A stretch of 61,896 bases of DNA, from contig JAADGN010000023.1 in assembly GCA_013152325.1 (NCBI GenBank), positions 1-61,896 on the forward strand. The letters run 5' to 3'. The notes beneath the pieces were generated by a model. That model did not search any database. It saw only the letters and a list, made by a program, of their open reading frames with translations, and was not told the origin of the DNA. Below, piece by piece: positions 34,840-43,848 of the stretch (the stretch's first letter is position 1; each line of letters starts with the position of its first letter). The position numbers and the translations under genes were made by a program. Origin of the DNA: Chloroflexota bacterium (lineage in GTDB: Bacteria; Chloroflexota; Anaerolineae; Anaerolineales; Villigracilaceae).

Positions 34840-34877
34840 AACGCCATTAAGCAAGAACATTGCTTGATGGCGTTTTG
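34840..34877 (+). terminator. Intrinsic terminator after TPR gene
   Basis: AACGCCATTAAGCAA and TTGCTTGATGGCGTT pair with one mismatch and a five-base loop, followed by TTGG. Confidence 0.82.
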
Positions 34878-34972
34878 GGTATACAAAATCCTTGCGGCAG
34901 GGCGGGCACCATCGCCTGACTGCATGGAAAAGTTGACCAAAGGTAGAAGCGGGAAAAGAGTTCCATCTTCAA

Positions 34973-35041
34973 GAGGAAGAGCACCTGTGAACAGGCATCT
35001 AATTTAGACAACACTGATTTCATCGAAAAGTGTTGCTCTTC
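34973..35041. ncRNA. Possible three-way-junction RNA
   Basis: Outer stem AGGAAGAGCA/TGCTCTTCCT (10 bp), an inner hairpin CCTG-TGAA-CAGG, and a second inner hairpin CAACACT/AGTGTTG (7 bp, loop of 13). All pairs are perfect. No promoter or T-run is obvious on either side, and I recognise no known RNA class, so this is a structural candidate only. Confidence 0.35.
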
Positions 35042-35091
35042 CTATGGCCTATTTTACATATAAAGCATAAATAATCAATAAAAATCGTGAA

Positions 35092-35373
35092 TTAGACGAT
35101 CTCGATCTTTTCATCTACAATCGTCATATCCGGCCAGTTGTTCTCCACCCACTTCGAAACAGTTTGCAACGCGCGCTGTACCTGCGCCTTGTCGTTGCTG
35201 ACCAGCGCACAGGCGATGACCGCATCCTGCCAGGTGTCTTGCAGATCCATCTCGGCGACGGAGACGTTGAATTCACGGTGCAGGCGCGTCAGCAGCGGTT
35301 TCAGTCGCCGCCGCTTTTCTTTCAGCGAGGCGCAGCCGGGGATGTGCAGGTGAATGGTGAGTATGCCGAGCAT
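35092..35373 (-). CDS. DUF503 (YlxP-like) protein
   Basis: 93 aa from the ATG at 35373 (MLGILTIHLHIPGCASLKEKRR), which is how family members begin; an ATG ten codons earlier lies in the HIT gene overlap zone. SLKEKRRRLKPLLTRLHREFNVSVAE is the conserved helix-strand core. DUF503 proteins are small, often beside ribosome-maturation genes; function uncertain. Ten bases after the HIT gene, probably co-transcribed. Confidence 0.85.
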   Translation of the reverse strand: MLGILTIHLHIPGCASLKEKRRRLKPLLTRLHREFNVSVAEMDLQDTWQDAVIACALVSNDKAQVQRALQTVSKWVENNWPDMTIVDEKIEIV

Positions 35374-35383
35374 GAACGTACTT

Positions 35384-35812
35384 TCAGTCTTGCAGTGCTT
35401 CACGCAGCGCTGAAGCGAGTTTTTCCGCTTCAGCCTGTTCGCAGGTCATGTCCTTCGCCAGGAAGGGGACGCCGCGTTCGGGAATATCTTTGGCGCGCGG
35501 CACCAGCCAGACGTGAAAGTGGGCAATGCCTTCGAGAAAGACGACCTGATAGACGCGCTCCGCGTCGGTCAGGGACTTGAGCGCGCCATATATTTTTTTC
35601 AGCAAAGGCCCGTAACTGGCTGCTTCGTCGGCGTTCATTTCGGCGAAATCCAGGAAGTGCCGCGCGGACTCGACGAACAGCGTCCCCAGCGGGCCTTTTT
35701 CGACTGGCGCGTGGCACACTTTCCAATGCTCGCTGGCATAGACGTAGCCGCCGGGTGGTTGGGCGGTCTGCCCGGCCTGTTTTTGGCAGAGGAAGCAGGT
35801 ATCGTCCTTCAC
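35384..35812 (-). CDS. HIT-family nucleotide-binding protein
   Basis: 142 aa. FCLCQK-like Cys pair at the N-terminus (CFLCQKQAG), the central LFVESARHFLDFAEM, and the HIT motif as HFHVWLVPR (about residue 98), where the usual HxHxHxx has Val-Trp-Leu. The third His is replaced, so activity may differ from Fhit/Hint hydrolases. Divergent from folC. Confidence 0.82.
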   Translation of the reverse strand: MKDDTCFLCQKQAGQTAQPPGGYVYASEHWKVCHAPVEKGPLGTLFVESARHFLDFAEMNADEAASYGPLLKKIYGALKSLTDAERVYQVVFLEGIAHFHVWLVPRAKDIPERGVPFLAKDMTCEQAEAEKLASALREALQD

Positions 35813-35957
35813 GCAGAGTTTCCTTTTTGTCTTAAGTGGGGCGGGAGATTGCTTTATGCTGCGCGGGCCTCGCTTCGTTCCCTTGCAAGAACGTGGGGTC
35901 GAAAGTATCCGCGCCCCGCGCGTAAAACCGCCTCTTGCAATCAGACTTGCGGCGGAT

Positions 35958-35963
35958 TACAAT
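35958..35963 (+). promoter_or_regulatory. -10 box of folC, near-leaderless
   Basis: TACAAT (35958-35963) stands seven bases before the folC ATG, with no ribosome site between. Confidence 0.4.
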
Positions 35964-35970
35964 CCATCCA

Positions 35971-36537
35971 ATGAACACTGAAACCGCTTATAACAGCGCT
36001 CTCGATTACCTCTACAGTTTCGTAGATTATAGCCTGAAACACGCCTCCGAGCTGGCCAAGGCCGAGTTCAACCTCGACCGCATGCGCGACCTGATGCATC
36101 TGCTTGGCGATCCGCAAGAGACATATCCTGTCATTCACATCGCCGGGACGAAGGGCAAAGGCTCGGTCGCCGCGCTGTGCGCGAGCGCGCTGCACGCCGC
36201 GGGCTACCGCGTGGGGCTCTACACCTCGCCGCATTTGCAGGACTTCGCCGAGCGGATGCAGGTGGACGGCGCGCCGATTCCGCACGCCGACCTGGCCGCG
36301 CTGGTCGATGAGATCAAACCCGCCGTGGCGCAGGTTCCCTACAACTTTCGAGTTGACCACCGCGCTGGCTTTCCTCCACTTTGCCCGCCAAAACGTGGAC
36401 GCGGCGGTCATCGAGGTCGGTTTGGGCGGGCGGCTGGACGCGACCAACATCGTCACGCCGCGCGTCTCGGTCATCACCTCGCTTTCGCTGGATCACACGG
36501 CTGTGCTGGGCGATACGCTGACGGATATCTCGGGTGA
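35971..36537 (+). CDS. folC: Folylpolyglutamate/dihydrofolate synthase, N-terminal part (frame break at 36343)
   Basis: Starts MNTETAYNSALDYLYSFVDY. The family's ATP-binding loop IHIAGTKGKGSVAALCASAL (about residues 58-77) and YTSPHLQDFAERMQVDG follow. The frame is right up to VPYN at 36340-36345; after that the correct continuation is in the +1 frame, and this ORF runs on with unrelated residues to 36537. One extra base (A at about 36343) or two missing bases explain it. FolC adds glutamate to folates. Confidence 0.88.
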   Translation: MNTETAYNSALDYLYSFVDYSLKHASELAKAEFNLDRMRDLMHLLGDPQETYPVIHIAGTKGKGSVAALCASALHAAGYRVGLYTSPHLQDFAERMQVDGAPIPHADLAALVDEIKPAVAQVPYNFRVDHRAGFPPLCPPKRGRGGHRGRFGRAAGRDQHRHAARLGHHLAFAGSHGCAGRYADGYLG

Positions 36538-37282
36538 GAAGGCGGGCATCATCAAGCCGGGACGCCCGGTCGTATCCGCTCCGCAGGATGATGAGGCGCT
36601 GGTCGTTTTGGAGAGGATTGCCGCCGAGCGGCGCGCCCCGTTGACCATTGTCGGCCGCGACCTGACGTTCACGTCGCTTAATCATTCTTTGGACGGTCAG
36701 CGTGTCCGGGTTTCGATGCCAGGCGATGAGCCTGTAATTTTGGGTATTCCGCTGCTCGGCTCGCATCAGGCCGAGAACGCCGCGGTGGCTTACGCCGCGC
36801 TGCAGGTCTTCCAGCGGGAGGGGCTGCTCCTCGAAACTGCGCATATCCAAAAGGGGTTTGCGCAAGCCAAATGGCCGGGACGGTTTGAAGTTGTACGCTC
36901 GAATCCGCCGCTTGTGTTAGACTCAGCCCATAACCGTTACTCGGCGGGCAAACTGCGTCAGACGCTCGACGAATACTTCCCGGAGTGGCCGGTGATTTTG
37001 ATCTTTGGCGCTTCCGAGGATAAAAATGTTGCCGACATGCTGGCTGAGTTGGCCCCGCGGTTGGAACGCGTCGTTCTGACGCAGGCGGAGCACCCCCGCG
37101 CTCTGGAACCGGAGAAACTGCTCCCGTTGGCGGAACAGGCCGGGGTCGAGGCCGAAGCGGTGACGCCTGTCGAGGCGGCGGTCGCACGGGCGTTGGAATT
37201 GGCCGGGCAGCGCGCGCTGGTCCTGTCCGCAGGGTCCATTTTTGTCACTGCGGCTGTCCGGGCTGTTTTGAATAAAAAATGA
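36344..37282 (+). CDS. folC: Folylpolyglutamate/dihydrofolate synthase, C-terminal part (after frame break)
   Basis: From 36344 the frame reads TFELTTALAFLHFARQNVDA, then AVIEVGLGGRLDATNI, SLDHTAVLGDTLTDISGEKAGI, LLGSHQAENAAVAYAALQ, LVLDSAHNRYSAGKLRQTL and the C-terminal Mur-ligase domain to 37282. Every segment matches FolC, and together with the N-terminal part the length (about 437 codons) is normal. So the gene is complete apart from a single-base frame error, either real or from sequencing. Confidence 0.9.
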   Translation, partial: TFELTTALAFLHFARQNVDAAVIEVGLGGRLDATNIVTPRVSVITSLSLDHTAVLGDTLTDISGEKAGIIKPGRPVVSAPQDDEALVVLERIAAERRAPLTIVGRDLTFTSLNHSLDGQRVRVSMPGDEPVILGIPLLGSHQAENAAVAYAALQVFQREGLLLETAHIQKGFAQAKWPGRFEVVRSNPPLVLDSAHNRYSAGKLRQTLDEYFPEWPVILIFGASEDKNVADMLAELAPRLERVVLTQAEHPRALEPEKLLPLAEQAGVEAEAVTPVEAAVARALELAGQRALVLSAGSIFVTAAVRAVLNKK

Positions 37283-37339
37283 ACGGGGTACGCGCCGGGC
37301 ATGTTGACAGCGTGCGGCGCACCTCGGCAAGGAATGAAC

Positions 37340-39817
37340 ATGAATCGTAATGACTGGTCTCTTCGAGACGACGAAGAAAATTTCAACCTGTCGCTTTCAC
37401 AGCGCACGGAAGAGTTGTATAACGTCCCCAATATGGGCGTGGACGAGGACGGACTGATCGAGGCGCTGGTGCTGCCATTGCGCGATTTGGTCATCTTCCC
37501 GCGCATGGTCTCGCCGATTTTTGTCGGGCGCGAGGCTTCGCTGTTGGCTATCCAGGATGCCCAGGCCAACAACCAGACCGTGATCGGCCTGACCCAGCGT
37601 GACGCCGACGTCGACGACCCTGAGCCTTCTGATTTCCTGTCCATTGGCGTGGAAATGGCGGTCGGACGGCTGCTCAGCATGCCGGACAGTTCCAGTTCGG
37701 CGCTGGTGCAGGGACGGCGGCGGGTCGAGGTGGTGGAGTTCGTCCAGATGGAGCCGTTCATCAAGGTGCGCGCCCGCCCGATCTATGAGCCGCTGAATGT
37801 CGAGCGCGAGACCCAGGCGCTGATGCGTTCGGTGCTCGATTTGTTCGACCGTTGCGTGAAACTGGACCGTTCTTTGCCGGAGGAGGCGCACCTGTATGCG
37901 CTCAATATTGCCGAGCCTGGCTGGCTGGCCGACATGATCACCACGGCGATTTCCATCAATGCCCAGGAGAAGCAGAAATTGCTCCTGCTGGCAGACCCCA
38001 CCGAGCGTCTTAAACAACTGAATATGCTGCTGGCGCAGGAAGTGGACGTGCTCGAGCTTGAAGACGAGATACACAGTCGCGTGCAATCCGAGGTGGACCG
38101 CACCCAGCGCGAGTTTTACCTGCGCGAGCAGATGAAGGCCATCCAGACCGAGTTGGGCGAGGGCGATATTTGGTCGCGCGATGTTGCCGAACTGCGCAAA
38201 AAGGTCGAGACGACCAAACTGCCCAAGGAAGCCCGCGATACCGCGCTCAAAGAGATCGAGCGGCTGACCCAGATGCCGCCGATGGCTCCCGAAGTGGGCA
38301 TTATCCGCACGTACATTGACTGGATCGTCTCCCTGCCCTGGAAGAAGGCCACCAAAGACAATTTGGACGTGCGCAACGCCGCCACTGTGCTGGACCGCGA
38401 CCACTACGGTTTGAAGAAGGCCAAGGAGCGCATTTTGGAATATATCGCTGTGCGCAGCCTGAAGCCCAAGAAGGAACGCCAGCCCATTTTGTGCTTTGTC
38501 GGGCCGCCAGGCACGGGCAAGACCTCGCTGGGACGTTCCATCGCTGATGCGCTGGGACGCGAATTCGTGCGCGTCTCGTTGGGCGGCGTGCGCGACGAAG
38601 CGGAGATCCGCGGTCACCGGCGGACATATATCGGCGCGCTGCCCGGCCGCATCGTCCAGACCATGAAGCGGGCCGGGACGGCCAATCCGCTTTTCATGCT
38701 GGATGAGATTGACAAACTCGGCTCCGACTTCCGCGGCGACCCGTCTTCGGCGCTGCTCGAAGTGCTCGACCCGGAGCAGAATTACGCGTTCAGCGACCAC
38801 TATCTCGAAATCCCCTTCGACCTGTCGAAGGTCATGTTCATCACGACGGCCAACACGCTTGGGCCGATCCCCTCGGCGCTGCTCGACCGGATGGAAGTGA
38901 TCGAGTTTCCCGGCTACATCGAGGAAGAGAAAGTGGTCATTGCCGAACGTTTCCTGATCCCGCGCCAGCTCGAGGAGAATGGCGTGGAGGATATTGCCCT
39001 GCGATTTGCGGCGAAGGCTTTGCTGCGCATCATCCGCGAGTACACCTACGAGGCGGGCGTCCGCAACCTGGAGCGCGAGATCGGGCGCATCTGCCGCAAA
39101 GTGGCGCGGTTGAAGGCGGAGGAAAAGCGTTACCCGACGCAGATCACGCCGCGCACGGTCGAAAAATTTCTCGGCCCGCCGCAGTATTTCCTGCCCGAAG
39201 CCGAACGTCAGGACGAGGTCGGCGTGGCGACCGGATTGGCCTGGACGTCCAGCGGCGGCGAGATCATGTCGGTGGAAGTCGCCGTCATGGAGGGCAAAGG
39301 CGGTTTGCAGATCACCGGTCGCGTCGGCGACGTGATGCAGGAATCAGCCCAGGCGGGGCTGACCTATCTCAAGTCGCGCGCGGCGCTGTTCGACATCCCG
39401 CCGGACATTTTCGACCGCATGGACATTCACATCCACCTGCCGGAGGGAGCCATCCCGAAAGACGGCCCCAGCGCGGGCATCACGCTGGCAACGGCCCTGA
39501 TCTCGGCTTTCACGGGGCATCCGGTTTTTCGGGATGTCGCCATGACCGGCGAGATCACATTGCGCGGGCGTGTACTGCCGGTTGGCGGCGTGCGCGAAAA
39601 GGTGTTGGCCGCGCATCGCGCCGGATTGAAGATGGTCGTTTTGCCGGAGAAGAACCTGAAAGACATGGTCGAAGTGCCCAAAGCCGTACGCACCGATTTG
39701 AAGATCGTGCCCGTCAAGCACATGGACGACGTGATCAAGGTCGCTATTTCCCCCGAAATGATGCTTGACCCGCCGCGGCCGCGGGAAAAAGAAGATGAAG
39801 GAAATGATGAACAGTGA
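37340..39817 (+). CDS. lon: ATP-dependent protease La (Lon)
   Basis: 825 aa. Start at 37340 (MNRNDWSLRD) because AAGGA lies six bases before it; the ATG at 37334 is too close. Substrate-binding LON domain about 35-235, Walker A GPPGTGKTSLG about 388, Walker B LFMLDEIDKLG about 452, and the protease domain with catalytic Ser in PKDGPSAG (about 711) and the Lys about 42 residues later in VLPVGGVREKVLAAHRAGL. Degrades misfolded and regulatory proteins in the cytoplasm. The upstream 57 bases have no recognisable heat-shock element. Confidence 0.96.
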   Translation: MNRNDWSLRDDEENFNLSLSQRTEELYNVPNMGVDEDGLIEALVLPLRDLVIFPRMVSPIFVGREASLLAIQDAQANNQTVIGLTQRDADVDDPEPSDFLSIGVEMAVGRLLSMPDSSSSALVQGRRRVEVVEFVQMEPFIKVRARPIYEPLNVERETQALMRSVLDLFDRCVKLDRSLPEEAHLYALNIAEPGWLADMITTAISINAQEKQKLLLLADPTERLKQLNMLLAQEVDVLELEDEIHSRVQSEVDRTQREFYLREQMKAIQTELGEGDIWSRDVAELRKKVETTKLPKEARDTALKEIERLTQMPPMAPEVGIIRTYIDWIVSLPWKKATKDNLDVRNAATVLDRDHYGLKKAKERILEYIAVRSLKPKKERQPILCFVGPPGTGKTSLGRSIADALGREFVRVSLGGVRDEAEIRGHRRTYIGALPGRIVQTMKRAGTANPLFMLDEIDKLGSDFRGDPSSALLEVLDPEQNYAFSDHYLEIPFDLSKVMFITTANTLGPIPSALLDRMEVIEFPGYIEEEKVVIAERFLIPRQLEENGVEDIALRFAAKALLRIIREYTYEAGVRNLEREIGRICRKVARLKAEEKRYPTQITPRTVEKFLGPPQYFLPEAERQDEVGVATGLAWTSSGGEIMSVEVAVMEGKGGLQITGRVGDVMQESAQAGLTYLKSRAALFDIPPDIFDRMDIHIHLPEGAIPKDGPSAGITLATALISAFTGHPVFRDVAMTGEITLRGRVLPVGGVREKVLAAHRAGLKMVVLPEKNLKDMVEVPKAVRTDLKIVPVKHMDDVIKVAISPEMMLDPPRPREKEDEGNDEQ

Positions 39818-39904
39818 GTAAAGGGAAATGAGCGGCGAGATGGTTTGTAAATTCGCAGCTCATCGCTTGGCAGCTCATTTCCAGCTTCGAAAGAGGATCA
39901 AACC

Positions 39905-40714
39905 ATGCCAAACTCACTTGAAAACAAGATCGTCCTTATTACCGGCGCATCGTCAGGATTTGGCGAGCACGCCGCGCACCTTTTCGCCCGCGAAGGCTGT
40001 AAAGTTGTACTGGCTGCCCGCCGCCTGGAGCGTTTGCAGGCCCTGGCAGAGGAGATCCAATCGGCAGGCGGCGAGGCGCTGATCGTGCCGGTGGATGTTG
40101 CCCAGCGGGCCGAGATCGAACTGATGGTGCAGACCGTGCTCGACGTGTATGGGCAGATTGATATCCTGTTCAACAACGCCGGTTTTGGCCGCCTGGACTG
40201 GTTCGAGAATCTCGATCCGGGTCGTGACATCGAAACGCAAATCGACGTCAACTTGCTGGGGCTGATCCAGGTCACGCGTGCGGTATTGCCGCACATGATT
40301 GCCCGCCGGACGGGGCATATCATCAACATGTCCTCGGTGGCTGGCTGGCTGGCCGCGCCGCTCTACAGCGTTTACGCCGCCACCAAGTTTGGCGTGCGCG
40401 GTTTTACCGAAGCCCTGCGCCGCGAGGTGCGGCACATGGGTATCCATGTTTCGGGCATCTACCCCGGCGGCGCGGCGACCGAGTTCAGTTTGCATACCGG
40501 CGACAATTCCATCAAGCGTTCCTTCAAGACCCCCGCAGGCTTGCGCATGACCGCCGAGTTCGTGGCCGAGCAGGTGGTGCGCATTGCCAAACGTCCGCGC
40601 CGCACGCTGATCATCCCCTGGTGGATGCGGCCCGTGATTTGGCTCAACAGTCATTTCCCCGCGACCGCCGACTGGTTCCAGATGCACTTCGCGAGGAAAT
40701 ACCACAACGTTTGA
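39905..40714 (+). CDS. Short-chain dehydrogenase/reductase, classical
   Basis: 269 aa. Cofactor motif TGASSGFGEHAA near residue 13, NNAGFG near 90, active-site Ser in MSSVAGW and YAATK as the catalytic Tyr-Lys pair. The C-terminus has an Arg-rich stretch and a hydrophobic segment (WWMRPVIWLNSHFP) typical of membrane-associated sub-families (similar to DltE/YqjQ-like). Substrate unknown. Twelve bases before the peptidase gene. Confidence 0.9.
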   Translation: MPNSLENKIVLITGASSGFGEHAAHLFAREGCKVVLAARRLERLQALAEEIQSAGGEALIVPVDVAQRAEIELMVQTVLDVYGQIDILFNNAGFGRLDWFENLDPGRDIETQIDVNLLGLIQVTRAVLPHMIARRTGHIINMSSVAGWLAAPLYSVYAATKFGVRGFTEALRREVRHMGIHVSGIYPGGAATEFSLHTGDNSIKRSFKTPAGLRMTAEFVAEQVVRIAKRPRRTLIIPWWMRPVIWLNSHFPATADWFQMHFARKYHNV

Positions 40715-40727
40715 ACTCTTTTTTAGG

Positions 40728-41846
40728 ATGGATGAAACGATGGCCTCTGCCCGTCTCGAAAAATTGACCGCGGCCCTGCGCGCTGCCGATATGGACGCGT
40801 TGGCGCTCAATCCCGGCCCAAGCCTGGTCTACACGACCGGACTCCATTTTCATCTCATGGAACGCCCCGTGATCGCCTTTTTCACGGTCAACGGCGACGC
40901 CGCGCTGGTGCTGCCCGGATTGGAAACCGCCAAGCTGGACGCGCTGCCTTTCGATGCGCAGGCTTTTCCCTACGGTGAAAATCCCGCCGGATGGAATACA
41001 GCCTTCCGCGATGCGGCGCAGGCGCTGGGATTGGACGGGAAACGCATCGGCGTGGAGACGCTCCACATGCGCCTGCTCGAATTCCGCTATTTGCAGGCCG
41101 CCGCGCCGCGGGCGACCTTCCCCGACGCGGGCCAGGTGGTGTCCGCGCTGCGCATCCGCAAGGACGCGGGCGAGATCGCGGCCATGCGCCGCGCCGTGGC
41201 CGTGGCGCAATCGGCGCTCCAGGCGACGCTCCCGCAAATCAAGGCCGGCGTGACGGAGCGCGAGATTGCCGCCGAGTTGGTCGTCCAGTTGCTGCGACAT
41301 GGCTCCCAGCCGGAGTTCCCCTTCCAGCCGATTGTCTCCGGCGGGCCGAATTCGGCCAATCCGCACGCTGCGCCGGGCGACCGTCCGTTGCAGCCCGGCG
41401 ACCTGCTGGTCATTGATTGGGGCGCGACCGTGGACGGCTACATCTCCGACATCACGCGCACCTTCGCCGTTGGCGAGATCGATCCCGAATATCGAAAGAT
41501 CCACGAAATCGTGCAGCGGGCCAACGCGGCCGGGCGCGCCGCGGCCAAGCCGGGCGTCCCTTGTGCGGCAGTGGACATCGCCGCGCGCAAGGTGATCGAA
41601 GAGGCCGGCTACGGCGAGTACTTCACCCATCGCACCGGTCACGGCATCGGCATGGAGGCCCACGAAACGCCCTATATGCGCGCCGACAACCAGCGCGTTT
41701 TGGAGCCGGGCATGGCCTTCACCGTCGAGCCGGGGGTTTACCTGCCGGGGCGCAACGGCGTGCGCATTGAGGACGATATGGTCATCACCGAAGACGGCGC
41801 GGTGAGCCTGACTTCGCTGCCGCGTGAATTGCAGGTTTTGGAGTAA
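40728..41846 (+). CDS. M24-family metallopeptidase (Xaa-Pro dipeptidase-like)
   Basis: 372 aa; an ATG twelve bases further (40740) is an equally good start because the first has no proper ribosome spacing. N-terminal creatinase-like domain to about 130, then the pita-bread catalytic domain with metal ligands in LLVIDWGATVDGYISDITRTF (two Asp), HRTGHGIGMEAHE (His), FTVEPGVYLPG (Glu) and RIEDDMVITEDG (Glu). Cleaves X-Pro bonds in the cytoplasm. Confidence 0.93.
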   Translation: MDETMASARLEKLTAALRAADMDALALNPGPSLVYTTGLHFHLMERPVIAFFTVNGDAALVLPGLETAKLDALPFDAQAFPYGENPAGWNTAFRDAAQALGLDGKRIGVETLHMRLLEFRYLQAAAPRATFPDAGQVVSALRIRKDAGEIAAMRRAVAVAQSALQATLPQIKAGVTEREIAAELVVQLLRHGSQPEFPFQPIVSGGPNSANPHAAPGDRPLQPGDLLVIDWGATVDGYISDITRTFAVGEIDPEYRKIHEIVQRANAAGRAAAKPGVPCAAVDIAARKVIEEAGYGEYFTHRTGHGIGMEAHETPYMRADNQRVLEPGMAFTVEPGVYLPGRNGVRIEDDMVITEDGAVSLTSLPRELQVLE

Positions 41847-41917
41847 CGCGGTTTCCTGTTCACCACTCATCATTCTGCATTCCCCGTTCTGTATTCACCA
41901 TTCACCATTCCCCTCCT

Positions 41918-42694
41918 ATGCCCCAAATCATCCCTACTGCCGAACCCTTCTTCTTCCCCGGAAAGCCTGACGCTCCGGGCTGCTTGCTCGTGCACGGATT
42001 CACCGGCGCGCCCAAAGAGATGCGCTGGATGGGCGAGTATTTGGCGGGACAGGGCTTCAGTGCGCTGGGCGTCCGTTTGGCCGGGCATGCCACTCGTCCG
42101 GAAGATATGATCCGCACGCGGTACACGGACTGGATGGACTCCGTCGAGGACGGCTATCACCTTCTCCGCGGCGCGACCGACCGCATATTCCTGGTCGGGC
42201 TTTCGATGGGCGGCATTTTGGCCTTGTTGATGTCCACGCGGCTGGACGTGGCTGGCGTGGTCGCCATGTCGACGCCCTATCAACTCGCTGACCCGCGCGT
42301 GAAGCTCGCGAAGCTGATTTCCCCGTTCTTCCGCTACCTGCCGAAGACGAAAGAGCCGCCCGGCTCCACCTGGTTTGACAAGGAAGCCTGGCGGGAGCAC
42401 GTTTCGTATCCGCAAAACCCCGTCCGCTCGATTGCCGAATTGCCGCCGCTGCTGGCAGAGATGCGCGCCGCGCTGCCCCGCGTGGAGGTGCCGGTGCTGT
42501 TGGTGCATTCCCGGAACGATACCTACGTCCCGTCGGACAGCATGCAAAACATCTACGACGCGCTCGGTACCCCCGACAAGCAGATGATGTGGGTCACGGA
42601 GAGCGGGCACGTCATCCCGCGTGAGCCTGCGAAGGAGCAGGTTTTCAAGGCTGCGGCGGATTTTATCCGGCGTGTGAGCGGCGCAGCTGCATGA
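41918..42694 (+). CDS. Carboxylesterase-like alpha/beta hydrolase (Est30 type)
   Basis: 258 aa. Oxyanion region LLVHGFTGAPKEM, nucleophile elbow GLSMGG (Ser at about 97), Asp in VHSRNDTYVP and His in ESGHVIPRE complete the triad, in the order of monoacylglycerol-lipase and Est30-like enzymes. The 70 bases upstream contain a run of ATTCACCATTC-like direct repeats. ATGA overlap (42691) couples it to the MFS gene. Confidence 0.9.
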   Translation: MPQIIPTAEPFFFPGKPDAPGCLLVHGFTGAPKEMRWMGEYLAGQGFSALGVRLAGHATRPEDMIRTRYTDWMDSVEDGYHLLRGATDRIFLVGLSMGGILALLMSTRLDVAGVVAMSTPYQLADPRVKLAKLISPFFRYLPKTKEPPGSTWFDKEAWREHVSYPQNPVRSIAELPPLLAEMRAALPRVEVPVLLVHSRNDTYVPSDSMQNIYDALGTPDKQMMWVTESGHVIPREPAKEQVFKAAADFIRRVSGAAA

Positions 42695-43827
42695 ATTCGG
42701 CCTTGCTGCTGCTTTCTGCCGCGCTCTTCACCTGGGGCATCGGCGAAGGGATGTTCATCTATTTCCAGCCGCTATATTTGCAGCAGTTGGGCGCAAATCC
42801 GCTCCTGATCGGTTCGATCCTGGGCGCGGCAGGGCTGGCGATGACCGTTGCACACATTCCGGCGGGTTACCTGTCCGATAAGGTTGGCCGCCGTCCCATG
42901 CTGCGTGCGGCCTGGCTTTTCGGACTGGTAGCGGCCTGGGTGATGGCCTCCGCACGCACATTGACCGTCTTTGTGGCCGGGCTGCTGCTCTACAGTTTTA
43001 CGGCCTTTGTCGTCTCGCCGCTGAACAGTTACGTCACCGCCGCGAGCAAAAAGTGGTCGATTGGACGCACGCTGACGACGATCTCGGCCATGTATAATTT
43101 TGGCGCGGTCATCGGCCCTTTTGTCGGCGGCTTGCTCGGCGACGCGCTGGGCTTGCGGTCGGTTTATTTGGCTGCGGCCAGCGTTTTTATCGTCTCGACC
43201 GCCGTCATTTTCTTCCTGCCGCCCCAGCCGCTGGATGGGCACGACCCCGGATCGCCGCCCGCCAAATTGCTGCTCAACGGGCGTTACCTGGGCTTTTTGG
43301 CGCTCTCCTTTTTCGTGATGTTCGCCATGTTCCTGCCGCAGCCGCTGACGCCGAACTTCCTGCAAAACGTGCGCGGCTTGTCCCTGAGCCAGATTGGTCA
43401 GCTTGGCTCGCTGGGCGGTTTCGGCAACGCCCTGCTCAGCCTGACGCTGGGGCGTTTGGAAGCCTATCTGGGCTTTGTACTGGGGCAGGTCTTTACCGGT
43501 TTGTTCGCCTTGCTCATTTGGCGCGGCGAGGGAATGTGGCTGTTTGGCCTGGCGTATTTCCTGCTGGGCGGGTATCGGGCAACGCGTCCGCTGGCGATAG
43601 CGCAGGTGCGCACGCTGGTGCACAAATCACAGATGGGATTGGCCTACGGCCTGTCCGAGACGGTCAACTCGCTGCCGGCCGTTCTCGCGCCGCCTCTGGC
43701 GGGATACCTCTACACGAGCGACCCCGCCTCGATCTACCCTTTGGGGCTGATCCTGATTATTCTGGGCGTGATCCTGACGTTGTTCTTCGTCCCACGCCGC
43801 CAGGGGAAGGCAGCCGTCAACGGCTGA
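42691..43827 (+). CDS. Major facilitator superfamily transporter
   Basis: 378 aa with eleven to twelve predicted spans. MFS motif A is AGYLSDKVGRRPML after the second helix; the second half repeats the pattern weakly. Unlike many MFS pumps it lacks a long central loop (only PPQPLDGHDPGSPPAK). Overlaps the esterase gene by four bases and is 21 bases before the metallo-hydrolase gene. Substrate not predictable. Confidence 0.88.
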   Translation: MNSALLLLSAALFTWGIGEGMFIYFQPLYLQQLGANPLLIGSILGAAGLAMTVAHIPAGYLSDKVGRRPMLRAAWLFGLVAAWVMASARTLTVFVAGLLLYSFTAFVVSPLNSYVTAASKKWSIGRTLTTISAMYNFGAVIGPFVGGLLGDALGLRSVYLAAASVFIVSTAVIFFLPPQPLDGHDPGSPPAKLLLNGRYLGFLALSFFVMFAMFLPQPLTPNFLQNVRGLSLSQIGQLGSLGGFGNALLSLTLGRLEAYLGFVLGQVFTGLFALLIWRGEGMWLFGLAYFLLGGYRATRPLAIAQVRTLVHKSQMGLAYGLSETVNSLPAVLAPPLAGYLYTSDPASIYPLGLILIILGVILTLFFVPRRQGKAAVNG

Positions 43828-43848
43828 CCTTGCCAACGGGATATTGTC

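Larger units (their letters stand above)
34774..35091. other. Gene-free region: terminator plus possible structured RNA
   Basis: After the terminator at 34840-34876 the remaining 215 bases carry no credible ORF. They contain the three-way-junction-like fold at 34973-35041. Confidence 0.6.

Noticed and set aside
35000-35035. Hammerhead-like core (CTGAT and CGAAA close together)
   Set aside because: The conserved CUGAUGA is not present and no cleavage triplet is in the right place.
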